Program-made: the position numbers and the translations under genes
The notes under the pieces: model-generated
The model's input: only the letters and a program-made list of their open reading frames with translations
Told to the model about the DNA's origin: nothing
The model's database searches: none
Origin: Sphingomonas colocasiae
GTDB taxonomy: Bacteria > Pseudomonadota > Alphaproteobacteria > Sphingomonadales > Sphingomonadaceae
Assembly: GCF_019880585.1 (NCBI RefSeq)
Contig: NZ_JAINVV010000003.1
Coordinates: 372,001-436,000, forward strand
Direction of reading: 5' to 3'
DNA: 64,000 bases
Shown here: piece after piece, positions 7,714 through 16,898 of the stretch
How the letters are laid out: the number at the start of each line of letters is the position of its first letter
Position numbering within the stretch: position 1 is the first letter of the stretch

Positions 7714-10215
7714 TCACCCCTCCCCCCGTTCCAGCCGCGACACGCTCAGGAAATCCTCGGGCGCGACGCGGATGGCAGCGCCGGTCGGGCACGCGCGTAC
7801 GCAGGCGGGGCCGCCGTCGATCCCCGAGCACATGTCGCACTTGATCGCCTTTTTGGGCCGCTCGACGCCGGGCTTGGCATTGGCATAGGACCAGGCCTTG
7901 CCCGGTTCCCCCGGCCCCGGCCCCCGGCCGAAGAACAGCCAGCTCAGCAGGCCGGGTTTCTTCGGCGGCACCGCGTCCATGCGGATCACGCCATAGGGGC
8001 AGTTGCGCTGGCAATTGCCGCAGCCGATGCAGGTTTCGTCGATGAACACTTCGCCATCGGGCCCGCGGTGAATGGCGTTGGGCGGGCAATCGGCCATGCA
8101 ATGCGGATGCTCGCAATGCCGGCAGCTCGTGGGGACATGAAGATGCGCATAGGTGCGCCCCGCCTCGCGATCGAGCCGCGACAGGCCGTCATGGCTGTCG
8201 GCGCACGCCTTTTCGCAATTGTCGCAGCCGACGCAGAGATTTTCGTCGATCAGCAGCACGTCGGTCGCCTCGCCCACCCCTTGTTCGACAAGGAAGTTGG
8301 AAACCGAGGAATAGAGGTCGACCACCCCTGAGAAACTGTCCTTCTTCGCTTCGATAAAGGCGTTCAGATCCTGGCGCGACGCCATGTCGCGACGGACCTT
8401 CTCCAGCAAGGCCGGCTTCTTCGCCATCACCGCGCGGATCGCATCGCCCTTGAGCCTGATCACTTCGGACTTGATCGCGGCCTTGACCGTGGCGGTGCGC
8501 CGCCCGCCCGCGATCAGCGACATCTCCCCCACATAGGATCCGGCGGGCAAATAGGAGAGGAAGACCGGCTTGCCGCCGACCTGCTTCTCCACCACCATCG
8601 AACCGGAGCGGATGACGAAGATATCGTCGCCCTCCTCGCCCTCCGTGATGACGGGCTTGCCCGCGCTGACCGCGATGATCTCCGCGCTGTCGAGCACCTC
8701 GCCCAGATCCTCGCTCGCCAGCCCCGATCCGAACATCTGGAGCAATTGCCGCTCGATCGAGATGCGCGTGATCGCCGCGCGCGCCGCCGGCACCTGGCTT
8801 TGCAGCTTGAGCGCGGCCTGGCGCGACACTTCGACGAGGATCGAATCCTCCGCCGCGCGGATCGTCGCGCCACGCCTGCGGCCGGAAATCAGCCCGACCT
8901 CTCCGAAGATCGAACCGCAGGCGATCGGCACCGTCACCGACGGATCGGAAGGATTCACCTGAACCAGCACCGATCCGTCGGCGATCGCGAAGAGCGACGA
9001 TCCCGGCGCGTTGCGTTCGAACACCACCGCGCCGCGCCGATAGAAACGCACCTCGCTGTCGAGCATGAACTCGCGCATCTGGAGCGGGCTCATTGCCTCC
9101 AGCACGGTGATGCGCGTCCGCAGGAATTCCAGCCATTCGTCGACGCCGCGCGTACCCGGCAGATCGCGAAAACGGCTTTCCAGGATCGGCTCGTCGGCGG
9201 GCTTCAACGTCGTGTTGCCGTTGATGAACTCGACCACGTCATGGCCCTGGTTCATGCAATGCTTGATCAGCGGATAGCCCGCGAGCGCCCCGATCACGAA
9301 GATGCCGGGCGTCGTCGTCTCGAATGTCGGCGACAGCACGGGATAGGAGACGCGATCGGCGCTGCTGAATTCGACGCCGGTGCCGGCGACACGGGCGCGT
9401 TTGCCCTCCACATCCTCGAACCGGGCGGCGCAATTCTCGACAAAGGCGCGGGGCGGCGCCGATCCCATGCGCGCGATCACCCGGTCGCAGCGCATCGACA
9501 CTTCGCCGTCGCGCGTGTCGAAACGGATCATGCCCTTGTCGATCGCGGCGGTGGTGGTTTCGCGGCGCACCTGCAACCGGCCGGCGGCCTCCGCCGCGAG
9601 CAGCGCCTTGACGTTCGCGTCCTTGGCGGTCGCGAATTCGGCGGACCGGTTGACGATGGTGACGCTGTTGCGCTGTTCCGGATCGGCGGCGAGCCCCAGC
9701 GCATTCTCGATTCCGGCATCGCCGGTGCCGAGCACGACGATATGCTCGTCGATATATTCGCCGGGATCGTCGAGCTGATACTGGACAACCGCGCCTTCGC
9801 CGACCGGGCAGCGCACGAGATTGGGATTGCCCTGGGTGCCGATGGCGAGCACCACGGTTTCCGCCAGGATGGTATCGTCCTTCGTCGTGGTGATGGTGAA
9901 ATCGCCGGCCGCCCCGGTGATGGCCTTCACCTCGGCATGGTAGCGGACCTCGATCGCGCCCGCCGCGGCCTGATCGCGCCATACGTCCAGGATGCGTTCG
10001 CGCTTGCCCGCTTCGAAAGCCATGTCCGAGCGCAGCACGAGCTGGCTCGGCGTCGCCATCACATGCTTGCCCTTCTGATATTTGAAGATGGTGTCGCTGA
10101 GATGGTCGGTCTTTTCGAGCAGGACGTGGCTGATGCCGAGCGCAGCCGCACGCGCGGCAGCGCTCAGGCCCGCAGGCCCCGAACCGACAATGGCGATACG
10201 ATACCGCCCGGCCAC
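7714..10215 (-). CDS. Fused FAD/NAD(P) reductase-cNMP-binding x2-[4Fe-4S] ferredoxin protein
   Basis: About 833 residues in three blocks. Residues 1-330 are a two-dinucleotide-fold flavoprotein (IVGSGPAG for FAD, VVLGTGDAG for NAD(P)) most like YpdA/thioredoxin-reductase-type proteins, but without a redox CxxC. Residues ~370-620 hold two tandem cyclic-nucleotide-binding/CAP-ED folds, each with its own GEVGLISG or GEMSLIAGG loop. Residues ~660-830 are a DmsB/NrfC-like ferredoxin with four cysteine groups (CVGCDNCEKAC, CRHCEHPHCMADC, CIGCGNCQRNC, CDMC...CVRAC), enough for four [4Fe-4S] clusters. GTG at 10215 is preferred, with AGGGGG upstream; an ATG at 10260 would add 15 residues. It should pass electrons from NAD(P)H to membrane or periplasmic partners under nucleotide control. 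Confidence 0.85.
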   Translation of the reverse strand: MAGRYRIAIVGSGPAGLSAAARAAALGISHVLLEKTDHLSDTIFKYQKGKHVMATPSQLVLRSDMAFEAGKRERILDVWRDQAAAGAIEVRYHAEVKAITGAAGDFTITTTKDDTILAETVVLAIGTQGNPNLVRCPVGEGAVVQYQLDDPGEYIDEHIVVLGTGDAGIENALGLAADPEQRNSVTIVNRSAEFATAKDANVKALLAAEAAGRLQVRRETTTAAIDKGMIRFDTRDGEVSMRCDRVIARMGSAPPRAFVENCAARFEDVEGKRARVAGTGVEFSSADRVSYPVLSPTFETTTPGIFVIGALAGYPLIKHCMNQGHDVVEFINGNTTLKPADEPILESRFRDLPGTRGVDEWLEFLRTRITVLEAMSPLQMREFMLDSEVRFYRRGAVVFERNAPGSSLFAIADGSVLVQVNPSDPSVTVPIACGSIFGEVGLISGRRRGATIRAAEDSILVEVSRQAALKLQSQVPAARAAITRISIERQLLQMFGSGLASEDLGEVLDSAEIIAVSAGKPVITEGEEGDDIFVIRSGSMVVEKQVGGKPVFLSYLPAGSYVGEMSLIAGGRRTATVKAAIKSEVIRLKGDAIRAVMAKKPALLEKVRRDMASRQDLNAFIEAKKDSFSGVVDLYSSVSNFLVEQGVGEATDVLLIDENLCVGCDNCEKACADSHDGLSRLDREAGRTYAHLHVPTSCRHCEHPHCMADCPPNAIHRGPDGEVFIDETCIGCGNCQRNCPYGVIRMDAVPPKKPGLLSWLFFGRGPGPGEPGKAWSYANAKPGVERPKKAIKCDMCSGIDGGPACVRACPTGAAIRVAPEDFLSVSRLERGEG

Positions 10216-10346
10216 GCGACTGTCCCCCTGTAGCGGACCGCGACGGCCTTTTCGGCACATTGCGCGGACCTTGCGGCGCGAACCCGATAATCCACTCTAC
10301 CATGTCGGTTGCGGACGGCTAGAGTGGCGGCCGTAAAAAGGGGGAC

Positions 10347-11267
10347 ATGATGGACAGCACGCAAATGGGTCGATGGGCGCTGGGCGCGGCAGGCGTGATC
10401 ACGCTCGCCGCGATCGGCGTCGCGGTCATACGCAAGGACGATGCCCCGCCCCCGGCGCCCGCGCAGCAGGCGCAATCGACCGAAACGCCCGATCAGGCGA
10501 TCGCCAAGCTCGAAGCGCGGCTGAAGGCCAACCCCCAGGACGTTCAGGGCTGGCAATTGCTCGGCTGGGCGTTCTTCGAAACCGGCCGTTTTCCCGAAGC
10601 CGCCACCGCCTATCGCCGCGCGACCGCGCTGGCCCCCGACAAGGCGGATTTATGGTCGGCACTGGGCGAGGCGCTCGCCCTCTCCACCGAGAAGCGCGAA
10701 TTGCCGAAGGATGCGGCCGACGCCTTCGCCAGGGCGATCGCGCTCGACCCCAAGGACGCCCGCGCGCGCTATTTCCTGGCGGTCGGCAAGGATGTCGCCG
10801 GCGATCACAAGGGCGCGCTCGACGCCTGGTTCGCGCTGCTTGCCGACACGCCCGCCGGCGCGCCCTGGGAAGCCGATCTGCGGCGCACGATCGAAGAGGT
10901 CGCCGCACGCGAAAAGATCGACGTCGCCGCACGGCTCGCGGCGGTGAAGCCGGCGCCGGCCGCACCGTCGCCATCGGTCGCCACCGCCGCCATTCCCGGC
11001 CCGACGCGCGAACAGATGCAGGCGGCCGCGGCCCTGCCCAAGGGTCAGCAGGAGATGATGATCCAGTCGATGGTCGACGGGCTGGAGGCGAAGCTGAAGG
11101 CCGATCCCGCCAACCCCAATGGCTGGATCATGCTGATGCGCAGCCGGATGACGCTGGGCGAAACCGCGCGCGCATCCGCGGCGTGGAAATCAGCCATCGC
11201 GGCCAATCCCGGTGCCAAGGCACAGATCGACGAAGCGGCGCGGGCGCTGGGAATACCGGGGGGCTGA
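10347..11267 (+). CDS. CcmI/CycH-like TPR protein for c-type cytochrome assembly
   Basis: A 306-residue protein with one N-terminal membrane helix (about residues 8-28), a proline-rich linker, a first TPR block (about 50-165, with QGWQLLGWAFFETGRFPEAATAYRRA) and a second shorter repeat near the C-terminus (NPNGWIMLMRSRMTLGETARA). This is the periplasmic TPR half of CcmI/CycH, which presents apocytochromes to the haem ligation machinery. It is transcribed divergently from the flavin/Fe-S fusion gene, with a 131-nt shared upstream region. The presence of an assembly factor next to two multihaem cytochromes makes biological sense. Other ccm genes are not in the window. Confidence 0.75.
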   Translation: MMDSTQMGRWALGAAGVITLAAIGVAVIRKDDAPPPAPAQQAQSTETPDQAIAKLEARLKANPQDVQGWQLLGWAFFETGRFPEAATAYRRATALAPDKADLWSALGEALALSTEKRELPKDAADAFARAIALDPKDARARYFLAVGKDVAGDHKGALDAWFALLADTPAGAPWEADLRRTIEEVAAREKIDVAARLAAVKPAPAAPSPSVATAAIPGPTREQMQAAAALPKGQQEMMIQSMVDGLEAKLKADPANPNGWIMLMRSRMTLGETARASAAWKSAIAANPGAKAQIDEAARALGIPGG

Positions 11268-11291
11268 GCGCTTCCACTTCAGCCCCACATA

Positions 11292-11382
11292 CCGTTCGGT
11301 TCGAGCTTGTCGAGAACCTCCCGACACCGCAGCTTCTCGACGGTCGCGTCTCGACAGGCTCGACGCTGCTCGAAGCAAACGG
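11292..11382. repeat. Intergenic palindromic repeat (copy A)
   Basis: CCGTTCGGTTCGAGC at the left end and GCTCGAAGCAAACGG at the right end are inverted with 13 of 15 positions matching. The interior has GTCGAGAACCTC and CGCGTCTCGACAGGCTCGACGCT. The same right half occurs almost unchanged at 13549-13588. It lies between convergent genes, so it may act as a bidirectional terminator. Confidence 0.7.
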
Positions 11383-11391
11383 GCCCGGCGC

Positions 11392-11976
11392 CTAACACTC
11401 GACCTTTCGAACATCGATCACCCGATCGATCAGCGCATCGTCCACCGCCACCATCCCGTCGAGCATCAGCACCGCCAGGCCGTGGACAAGCGCCCAGGAG
11501 TGTAGCGCGAAAAGCTTCGCCTCCTCCGCGCCGCGTTCCTTGGCGACCAGGCGGACCGCATTGTCGCGCAGCAGCCGCATCGCGTCGTCGGGCGCATTGT
11601 CCCAATCGAGCGGATCGCCCTTGGCGGTCGAGAAGATCAGCCGGAACAATCCGGGATTGGCGAGCGCGAAGCGGACATAGGCCCGGCCTGTCGCATTGAA
11701 GCCCGCCGCGCCGCCCCCCGCCGCATCGGATGCCGCGATCTGCGCCGCCGCCAGCCGCTCCAGCCCGGCCTGCGCCAATGCCTGGAGGAACGCGCCCTTG
11801 TCGGGGAAATGGCGGTAGATGGCGGTCGCGCTCACCCCGACGGCGCGTGCCGCCTCGCGCAGGCCGACATCGTCGGCGCCGCGTTCCTCGATCAGTTTCA
11901 GCCCCGCTTCGATCAACGCGGCCCGCAGGTCGCCATGATGATAGCTTTCTCGTTTTGATGTTGACACTGTTATCAT
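11392..11976 (-). CDS. TetR family transcriptional regulator
   Basis: A 194-residue repressor with the N-terminal TetR helix-turn-helix: YHHGDLRAALIEAGLKLI, then VGLREAARAVGVSATAIYRHFPDKGAFLQAL. The C-terminal part resembles the TetR_C_13/WHG group. It is divergent from the carotenoid oxygenase gene with only 45 nt between them. A large inverted repeat (11959-12002) covers that space and the first codons of this gene, so autoregulation and control of the oxygenase are likely. The ligand is unknown. Confidence 0.85.
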   Translation of the reverse strand: MITVSTSKRESYHHGDLRAALIEAGLKLIEERGADDVGLREAARAVGVSATAIYRHFPDKGAFLQALAQAGLERLAAAQIAASDAAGGGAAGFNATGRAYVRFALANPGLFRLIFSTAKGDPLDWDNAPDDAMRLLRDNAVRLVAKERGAEEAKLFALHSWALVHGLAVLMLDGMVAVDDALIDRVIDVRKVEC

Positions 11977-12002
11977 TGAGCCCTATGTGAACAGCATCAA
12001 CA
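11959..12002. promoter_or_regulatory. Probable TetR operator palindrome
   Basis: TGTTGACACTGTT (11959-11971) and AACAGCATCAACA (11990-12002) are inverted arms matching at 11 of 13 positions with an 18-nt spacer. They sit between the divergent TetR gene and the carotenoid oxygenase gene, overlapping the TetR start. Binding is inferred from position and symmetry. Confidence 0.55.
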
Positions 12003-12021
12003 TTGGACGAGGAGGTCCTTC

Positions 12022-13464
12022 ATGGCAAGCACCGTCGAAACCGCGATCCGATCCGTGGTCACCAAGGGCATCACCGTACTCGCGGATTATAATCGCAAGC
12101 GCATGCCGGCCCCCGACACGCCCAATCCCTATCTGACCGGCATCCATGCACCGATGACCGAGGAATTGACGATCGAGGACCTGCCCGTCACCGGCACGAT
12201 CCCGGCCGCGCTCGACGGCCGCTATCTGCGGATCGGCCCCAATCCGATCGCGGCGGATCCGGCTTCGCATCACTGGTTCATCGGCGACGGCATGGTCCAT
12301 GGCCTGCGCATCGAGGGCGGCCATGCCCGCTGGTACCGCAATCGCTGGATCCGCTCGACGCCCGTCGCCGCAGCGCTGGGCGACCCCGCCACCCCAGGCC
12401 CGCGCCATGGCCATGGCGATACCGTGAACACCAATATTCTGGGTTTCGCGGGCTCCACCTGGGCGCTCGTCGAGGCCGGCAGCTATCCGGTGCGGCTGGG
12501 CGAAACGCTCGACAGCCTGGCCTATGACAATTTCGGCGGCACGCTGGCCGGATCGTTCAGCGCGCATCCGCATCTCGATCCGCTGACCGGCGAAATGCAC
12601 GCCATCTGCTATGAAGGCGCCGATCAGAATATCGTGCGCCATGTGGTCGTCGGCGCGGACGGCACGGTCATCCGCGAGGAGCCGATCGCGGTGCGCGACG
12701 GCCCGTCGATCCACGACTGCGCGATCACCGCGCGCTATGCGATCATCCTCGATCTGCCCGTCACCTTTTCGATGAAGGCGCTGATCGGCGGCCATCCCTT
12801 CCCCTATCGCTGGAAGCCCGATCATCGGGCGCGGGTCGGCCTGTTGCCGCGCGATGGCGGCAGCGACGACGTCATCTGGTGCGATGTCGATCCCTGCTAT
12901 GTCTTCCACCCCGCCAATGCCTATGACCTGCCCGACGGCCGCGTCGTGCTCGACGTCGTCGCGCACGAGACGATGTTCGCCGAGAGCGTGCACGGCCCCG
13001 ATTCCCCGCGCAGCGCGTTCGAGCGCTGGACGATCGATCCCGCGACGCGGACCGTCGAGCGCCGGGTGGTGGACGCGCGTCCGCAGGAATTCCCGCGCCC
13101 CGACGAACGCCGCTTCGGCCAACCCTATCGCTACGCCTATACGATGGCGCTGCCCGAGGATCCGGCGATCAATTTCTCGGGCGGCACGCATCTGATCAAG
13201 CATGACCTGGAAGCGGGCACGCGCCAGACCCATGATTTCGGCGAAGGCCGTTTTCCGGGCGAATTCGTCTTCGTGCCCGCCCATGCCGACAGCGCCGAGG
13301 ATGAAGGCTGGCTGATCGGACTGGTGATCGACCTGCCCAACGAGACCACCGATCTCGCCATTCTCGACGCGCGGGATTTCGAGGGCGCGCCGGTCGCGAG
13401 CATCCGCCTGCCCCACCGCGTTCCGCCGGGCTTCCACGGCAATTGGGTGCCGACGCTGGGCTGA
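12022..13464 (+). CDS. Carotenoid oxygenase family protein (retinal pigment epithelium/lignostilbene dioxygenase type)
   Basis: A 480-residue non-haem iron oxygenase. The family's four iron-binding histidines are recognisable in [30 protein letters not shown] and the extreme C-terminal [10 protein letters not shown]. The N-terminal [11 protein letters not shown] and [10 protein letters not shown] segments are also typical. Length is normal for the family. Members cleave conjugated double bonds of carotenoids or of stilbenoid lignin products; the sequence alone does not decide between them. A strong Shine-Dalgarno (GAGGAGG) precedes the ATG. Control by the divergent TetR protein is likely. Confidence 0.9.
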   Translation: MASTVETAIRSVVTKGITVLADYNRKRMPAPDTPNPYLTGIHAPMTEELTIEDLPVTGTIPAALDGRYLRIGPNPIAADPASHHWFIGDGMVHGLRIEGGHARWYRNRWIRSTPVAAALGDPATPGPRHGHGDTVNTNILGFAGSTWALVEAGSYPVRLGETLDSLAYDNFGGTLAGSFSAHPHLDPLTGEMHAICYEGADQNIVRHVVVGADGTVIREEPIAVRDGPSIHDCAITARYAIILDLPVTFSMKALIGGHPFPYRWKPDHRARVGLLPRDGGSDDVIWCDVDPCYVFHPANAYDLPDGRVVLDVVAHETMFAESVHGPDSPRSAFERWTIDPATRTVERRVVDARPQEFPRPDERRFGQPYRYAYTMALPEDPAINFSGGTHLIKHDLEAGTRQTHDFGEGRFPGEFVFVPAHADSAEDEGWLIGLVIDLPNETTDLAILDARDFEGAPVASIRLPHRVPPGFHGNWVPTLG

Positions 13465-13471
13465 CACCATT

Positions 13472-13588
13472 CCGTTGGCTTCGAGCGCAGGGTCGAGCCT
13501 GTCGAGAACCGCAGTCGAGACGATGCCGCGCCCAAAGGCTTCTCGACGATCGCGTCTCGGCAGGCTCGACGCTGCTCGAAGCGAACGG
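13472..13588. repeat. Intergenic palindromic repeat (copy B)
   Basis: Left end CCGTTGGCTTCGAGC and right end GCTCGAAGCGAACGG are inverted with 14 of 15 positions matching. Its right half (CTTCTCGACGATCGCGTCTCGGCAGG and on) is nearly identical to copy A at 11292-11382. It fills much of the 248-nt space before the DAHP synthase gene. Confidence 0.7.
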
Positions 13589-13712
13589 AAATACCGGGAA
13601 ACTTCGGCAGCCAGACTTGCACTATCCCAGCCCCAAGCTTTTCACCCATTGCTTTCCGCACCATATTTCCGCAAGGGAACGCCGCTCTTTCCACCATTCG
13701 GACTCGACGATC

Positions 13713-15086
13713 ATGGCCGCCAAATGGGCCCCAGAAAGCTGGACGAAACACGAAGCCCGCCAGCTGCCGACCTATCCCGACGCGACGGCGCTGACCGACG
13801 CGACGAAGGCGCTGGGAAGCTATCCCCCGCTCGTCTTTGCAGGCGAGGCGCGCAACCTGACCGCCGAGCTGGCCAAGGTCGCGGAGGGCAAGGCCTTCCT
13901 GCTCCAGGGCGGCGATTGCGCCGAGAGCTTCGCCGAGTTCCAGGCCAACAATATCCGCGACACCTTCCGCGTCATCCTGCAGATGGCGGTGGTGCTCACC
14001 TATGCCAGCAAGCTGCCGGTGGTGAAGGTGGGGCGCATGGCGGGCCAGTTCGCCAAGCCGCGTTCCGCCGACATGGAGGATATCGGCGGCGTCTCGCTGC
14101 CGAGCTATCGCGGCGACATCATCAACGACATCGCATTCGACCCCGCCGGCCGCGTGCCCGATCCGCAGCGCATGATCCGCGCCTACAGCCAGTCGGCCGC
14201 GACGCTCAACCTGCTGCGCGCCTTCGCGCAGGGCGGCTATGCCAATCTCCATCAGGTCCATCGCTGGACGCATGATTTCATGGGCCGCAGCCCCTGGGCC
14301 AAGAAGTTCGCGGACGTCGCCGACCGGATCAGCGAAGCGCTCGACTTCATGGAAGCGTGCGGCATCAGCCCCGAAACCGTGCCGCAACTGGCGGGCACGC
14401 AATTCTACACCAGCCATGAAGCACTGCTGCTGCAATATGAGCAGGCGCTGACCCGGCAGGATTCCTTGACCGGCGACTGGTACGACACCAGCGCGCACAT
14501 GCTCTGGATCGGCGATCGCACCCGTTTCGAGGGCAGCGCCCATGTCGAGTTCCTGCGCGGCATCGGCAATCCGATCGGCATGAAGTGCGGCCCGAGCCTG
14601 GAGCCGGATGCGCTGCTGCGCCTGCTCGACACGCTCAACCCAGCGCGCGAGCCCGGCCGCATCACACTGATCACGCGCTACGGCCATGACAAGATCGAGG
14701 CGGGCCTGCCCAAGCTGGTCCGCGCGGTGCTGCGCGAAGGCCATCCGGTGGTGTGGAGCTGCGATCCGATGCACGGCAACGTCATCAAGGCCGCCAATGG
14801 CTACAAGACGCGGCCGTTCGAGCGGATCCTGGCCGAGGTTCGCGGCTTCTTCGCGGTGCACCGCGCCGAGGGCAGCTTCGCGGGCGGCATCCATGCCGAG
14901 ATGACCGGCCAGAACGTCACCGAATGCACCGGCGGCGCCGTCGACGTCACCGAGCAGAGCCTGGCCGATCGCTACCACACCCATTGCGACCCGCGCCTGA
15001 ATGCCGGCCAGTCGCTGGAAATGGCGTTCCTGCTGGCCGAAATGCTCAATCAGGAACTGAAGGAGCGCCGCAAGGTCGCGGCCTGA
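13713..15086 (+). CDS. 3-deoxy-7-phosphoheptulonate synthase, class II
   Basis: A 457-residue class II DAHP synthase, joining phosphoenolpyruvate and erythrose 4-phosphate as the first step of the shikimate pathway. Family landmarks are clear: [15 protein letters not shown] at the start, [11 protein letters not shown] (metal/PEP site Cys), [44 protein letters not shown] and [18 protein letters not shown]. Length and order match plant and bacterial class II enzymes. The ATG at 13713 was chosen because it begins the conserved WAPESW block. It is a single gene here, with no other aromatic-amino-acid genes nearby. Confidence 0.95.
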   Translation: MAAKWAPESWTKHEARQLPTYPDATALTDATKALGSYPPLVFAGEARNLTAELAKVAEGKAFLLQGGDCAESFAEFQANNIRDTFRVILQMAVVLTYASKLPVVKVGRMAGQFAKPRSADMEDIGGVSLPSYRGDIINDIAFDPAGRVPDPQRMIRAYSQSAATLNLLRAFAQGGYANLHQVHRWTHDFMGRSPWAKKFADVADRISEALDFMEACGISPETVPQLAGTQFYTSHEALLLQYEQALTRQDSLTGDWYDTSAHMLWIGDRTRFEGSAHVEFLRGIGNPIGMKCGPSLEPDALLRLLDTLNPAREPGRITLITRYGHDKIEAGLPKLVRAVLREGHPVVWSCDPMHGNVIKAANGYKTRPFERILAEVRGFFAVHRAEGSFAGGIHAEMTGQNVTECTGGAVDVTEQSLADRYHTHCDPRLNAGQSLEMAFLLAEMLNQELKERRKVAA

Positions 15087-15140
15087 CCCCCTTTTCCGCA
15101 TCGGCAGGGCACGGCTATGCCGATGCCTTGCCGATGCGGA

Positions 15141-16898
15141 CTACATGTTGCGAAGCACGGGGAGGCCTTCCCCGCCGGAGCGCATCAGCGCCACACCGAG
15201 CAACGCGATCTTTGCGCTGCATTGCTGAGATGCCGAGCCACCGCCATCGAGTGCGGTGATCAGCGTATCGCGATCCATCCCGGCGCGCTCCGCCACGGCA
15301 TCCACCATTTCGCCCGAAATGGTATAGCCCTCCCTCGCCGGTTCGCCCGATTTCGGCGGACTGCCATCGACCTCCATCAACAGCCGGATCAGCAATGCTT
15401 TCTGGCGGTCGCGCAGATTGGATGGGACGAATTCCGCCGGCGCGGTCCCATAACGGAAATACTGGTTGCACAGGTCCGCATCCCGCCGCTTCAGAACCTG
15501 GGCCACATCGAGATCCAGCCGGCGCTGTTCGAGGAGCAGAGCCCCTTTCAGCCTTGCCCGCGCGCGGAATGCACGATCCAGAAGCAACGTATCGACAGCC
15601 TTGACGAAGGCCTGTCCGCTCACCCTGTTGTCGCGCGCGACACGCCAGTTGACGACCAATATGTCGTAGAGTTCGGTATTGCGCGCCCGGATGGTCTGCA
15701 AAGTCAGCGCGCCCGAAAAGATGCTGTCGAGCGCCGCGCCGATTTCAGCATCCTGGGAAACGAATTCATTCTCTACCTGCCTCGGCGGATCCACGGGCAG
15801 CGATGGAGGCGGTGGGCTACTGCATCGGGCAAGCGCCATCACCAGTTGAAGCACCAGGAAGCCGCCCACAAAGATCCCGCTGCCGCCCCATGAGGTGGCG
15901 GGCGGATCTTCCCACAACGACACGCGATACCAGTCGAAATATCCTTCCAGGCTGGGATAGTCGCGCCGAACCAGCGCCAGCAGTTCCAGAACCTTCCCAC
16001 GGCGCACCCAGCCGCGCGACGACCCCTCCTTGGCCGGCCTTCGCAATTCCTGCCATGCCTTGTGGAACGGATGCCCCTTGCGCTGGACGGCGTCGAGGAA
16101 ATCCATCGCCCGCAAACGATCGGTCACATAGGCGATGGCCGGGGTCTGGCTGATCTCGCCCGAACGATCGAGCCAGCCGAAAAACTCGGCCGCCCGCCTC
16201 AGGATGGGATCGGACAAGGGGATCGACTTGGCGAGCACTTCGCTGAACCAGCGCTCCGCATCGGCATAGAAGGCGAGTTCCGCCAAACGCGGATCGGCAA
16301 GCAGCGCTTCGAAATGAACACCGAGTTGAGCCTGTTCCCGCGGTGTGGGGAATGGCCCCTCCTCGGGCGGAAAAAGCAGCGCGACAAAGGCGTTGTAATC
16401 CGCCTCCAGCCCCGGAGGCGCCGACTGGCGCGGAATGCCGACGCCGTCGACGGCCTCATGCCCCGCCAGCAGGGGAACGCCGACGACGATGGCGGCGATG
16501 GGATCCGAACGATCCGTCGCCTCACCGATGCGCACCGTCGCCATGGCGCCCAGGATCAAGTCGACCCGGTCATCTTCGGCAGGCGGGCCTGCGGCGATCA
16601 GTTCGCCGGAATCATATCCTGTCCGGCCGCCCAGAACCGGCGCGCCCCCCGATGCCGACAGCCGGTCTGTGGCCCCCTCGCCCGACATCGGAGCCGGAGC
16701 CACAGCCTGCACGACCGGTGCTTCCCCCGCCGCCGCGTGCCTCAACGCCTCGTCCCGGGCCTCGCGCAGGGCCATGAAAGCATCCGGATCCGCATCGACG
16801 TCCAGCGCCTTCAATCGCTGCGCATAAGCACGGCGGATCGCGGCGACCTCGGTCGTCGGAGCGATCCCCAGGGCCTGCCAGATCGGATCAGGCCTCAC
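15141..16898 (-). CDS. J-domain-like membrane protein, partner of HscC
   Basis: A 585-residue protein starting with a degenerate J-domain: IWQALGIAPTTEVAAIRRAY and then AQRLKALDVDADPDAFMAL. The HPD tripeptide expected in a working J-domain is not present. The middle is Ala/Gly/Pro-rich and then helical (WFSEVL..., FFGWLDRSGEI). A membrane helix (FVGGFLVLQLVMALA) lies near residue 360, followed by a polar C-terminal domain. Its start overlaps the end of hscC by four bases, so the two are translationally coupled. The E. coli hscC locus likewise carries membrane-anchored J-like proteins (DjlB/DjlC), supporting a chaperone-partner role. Confidence 0.7.
   Translation of the reverse strand: MRPDPIWQALGIAPTTEVAAIRRAYAQRLKALDVDADPDAFMALREARDEALRHAAAGEAPVVQAVAPAPMSGEGATDRLSASGGAPVLGGRTGYDSGELIAAGPPAEDDRVDLILGAMATVRIGEATDRSDPIAAIVVGVPLLAGHEAVDGVGIPRQSAPPGLEADYNAFVALLFPPEEGPFPTPREQAQLGVHFEALLADPRLAELAFYADAERWFSEVLAKSIPLSDPILRRAAEFFGWLDRSGEISQTPAIAYVTDRLRAMDFLDAVQRKGHPFHKAWQELRRPAKEGSSRGWVRRGKVLELLALVRRDYPSLEGYFDWYRVSLWEDPPATSWGGSGIFVGGFLVLQLVMALARCSSPPPPSLPVDPPRQVENEFVSQDAEIGAALDSIFSGALTLQTIRARNTELYDILVVNWRVARDNRVSGQAFVKAVDTLLLDRAFRARARLKGALLLEQRRLDLDVAQVLKRRDADLCNQYFRYGTAPAEFVPSNLRDRQKALLIRLLMEVDGSPPKSGEPAREGYTISGEMVDAVAERAGMDRDTLITALDGGGSASQQCSAKIALLGVALMRSGGEGLPVLRNM

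Noticed and set aside
14548-14562. CGAGTT inside the DAHP synthase gene (and similar coding hits near 13934 and 2508)
   Set aside because: They are not followed by TGAR at five bases and lie within coding sequence, so they do not belong to the promoter pattern.
13137-15101. A 654-codon minus-strand frame opposite DAHP synthase
   Set aside because: Antisense shadow; DAHP synthase motifs are complete on the plus strand.
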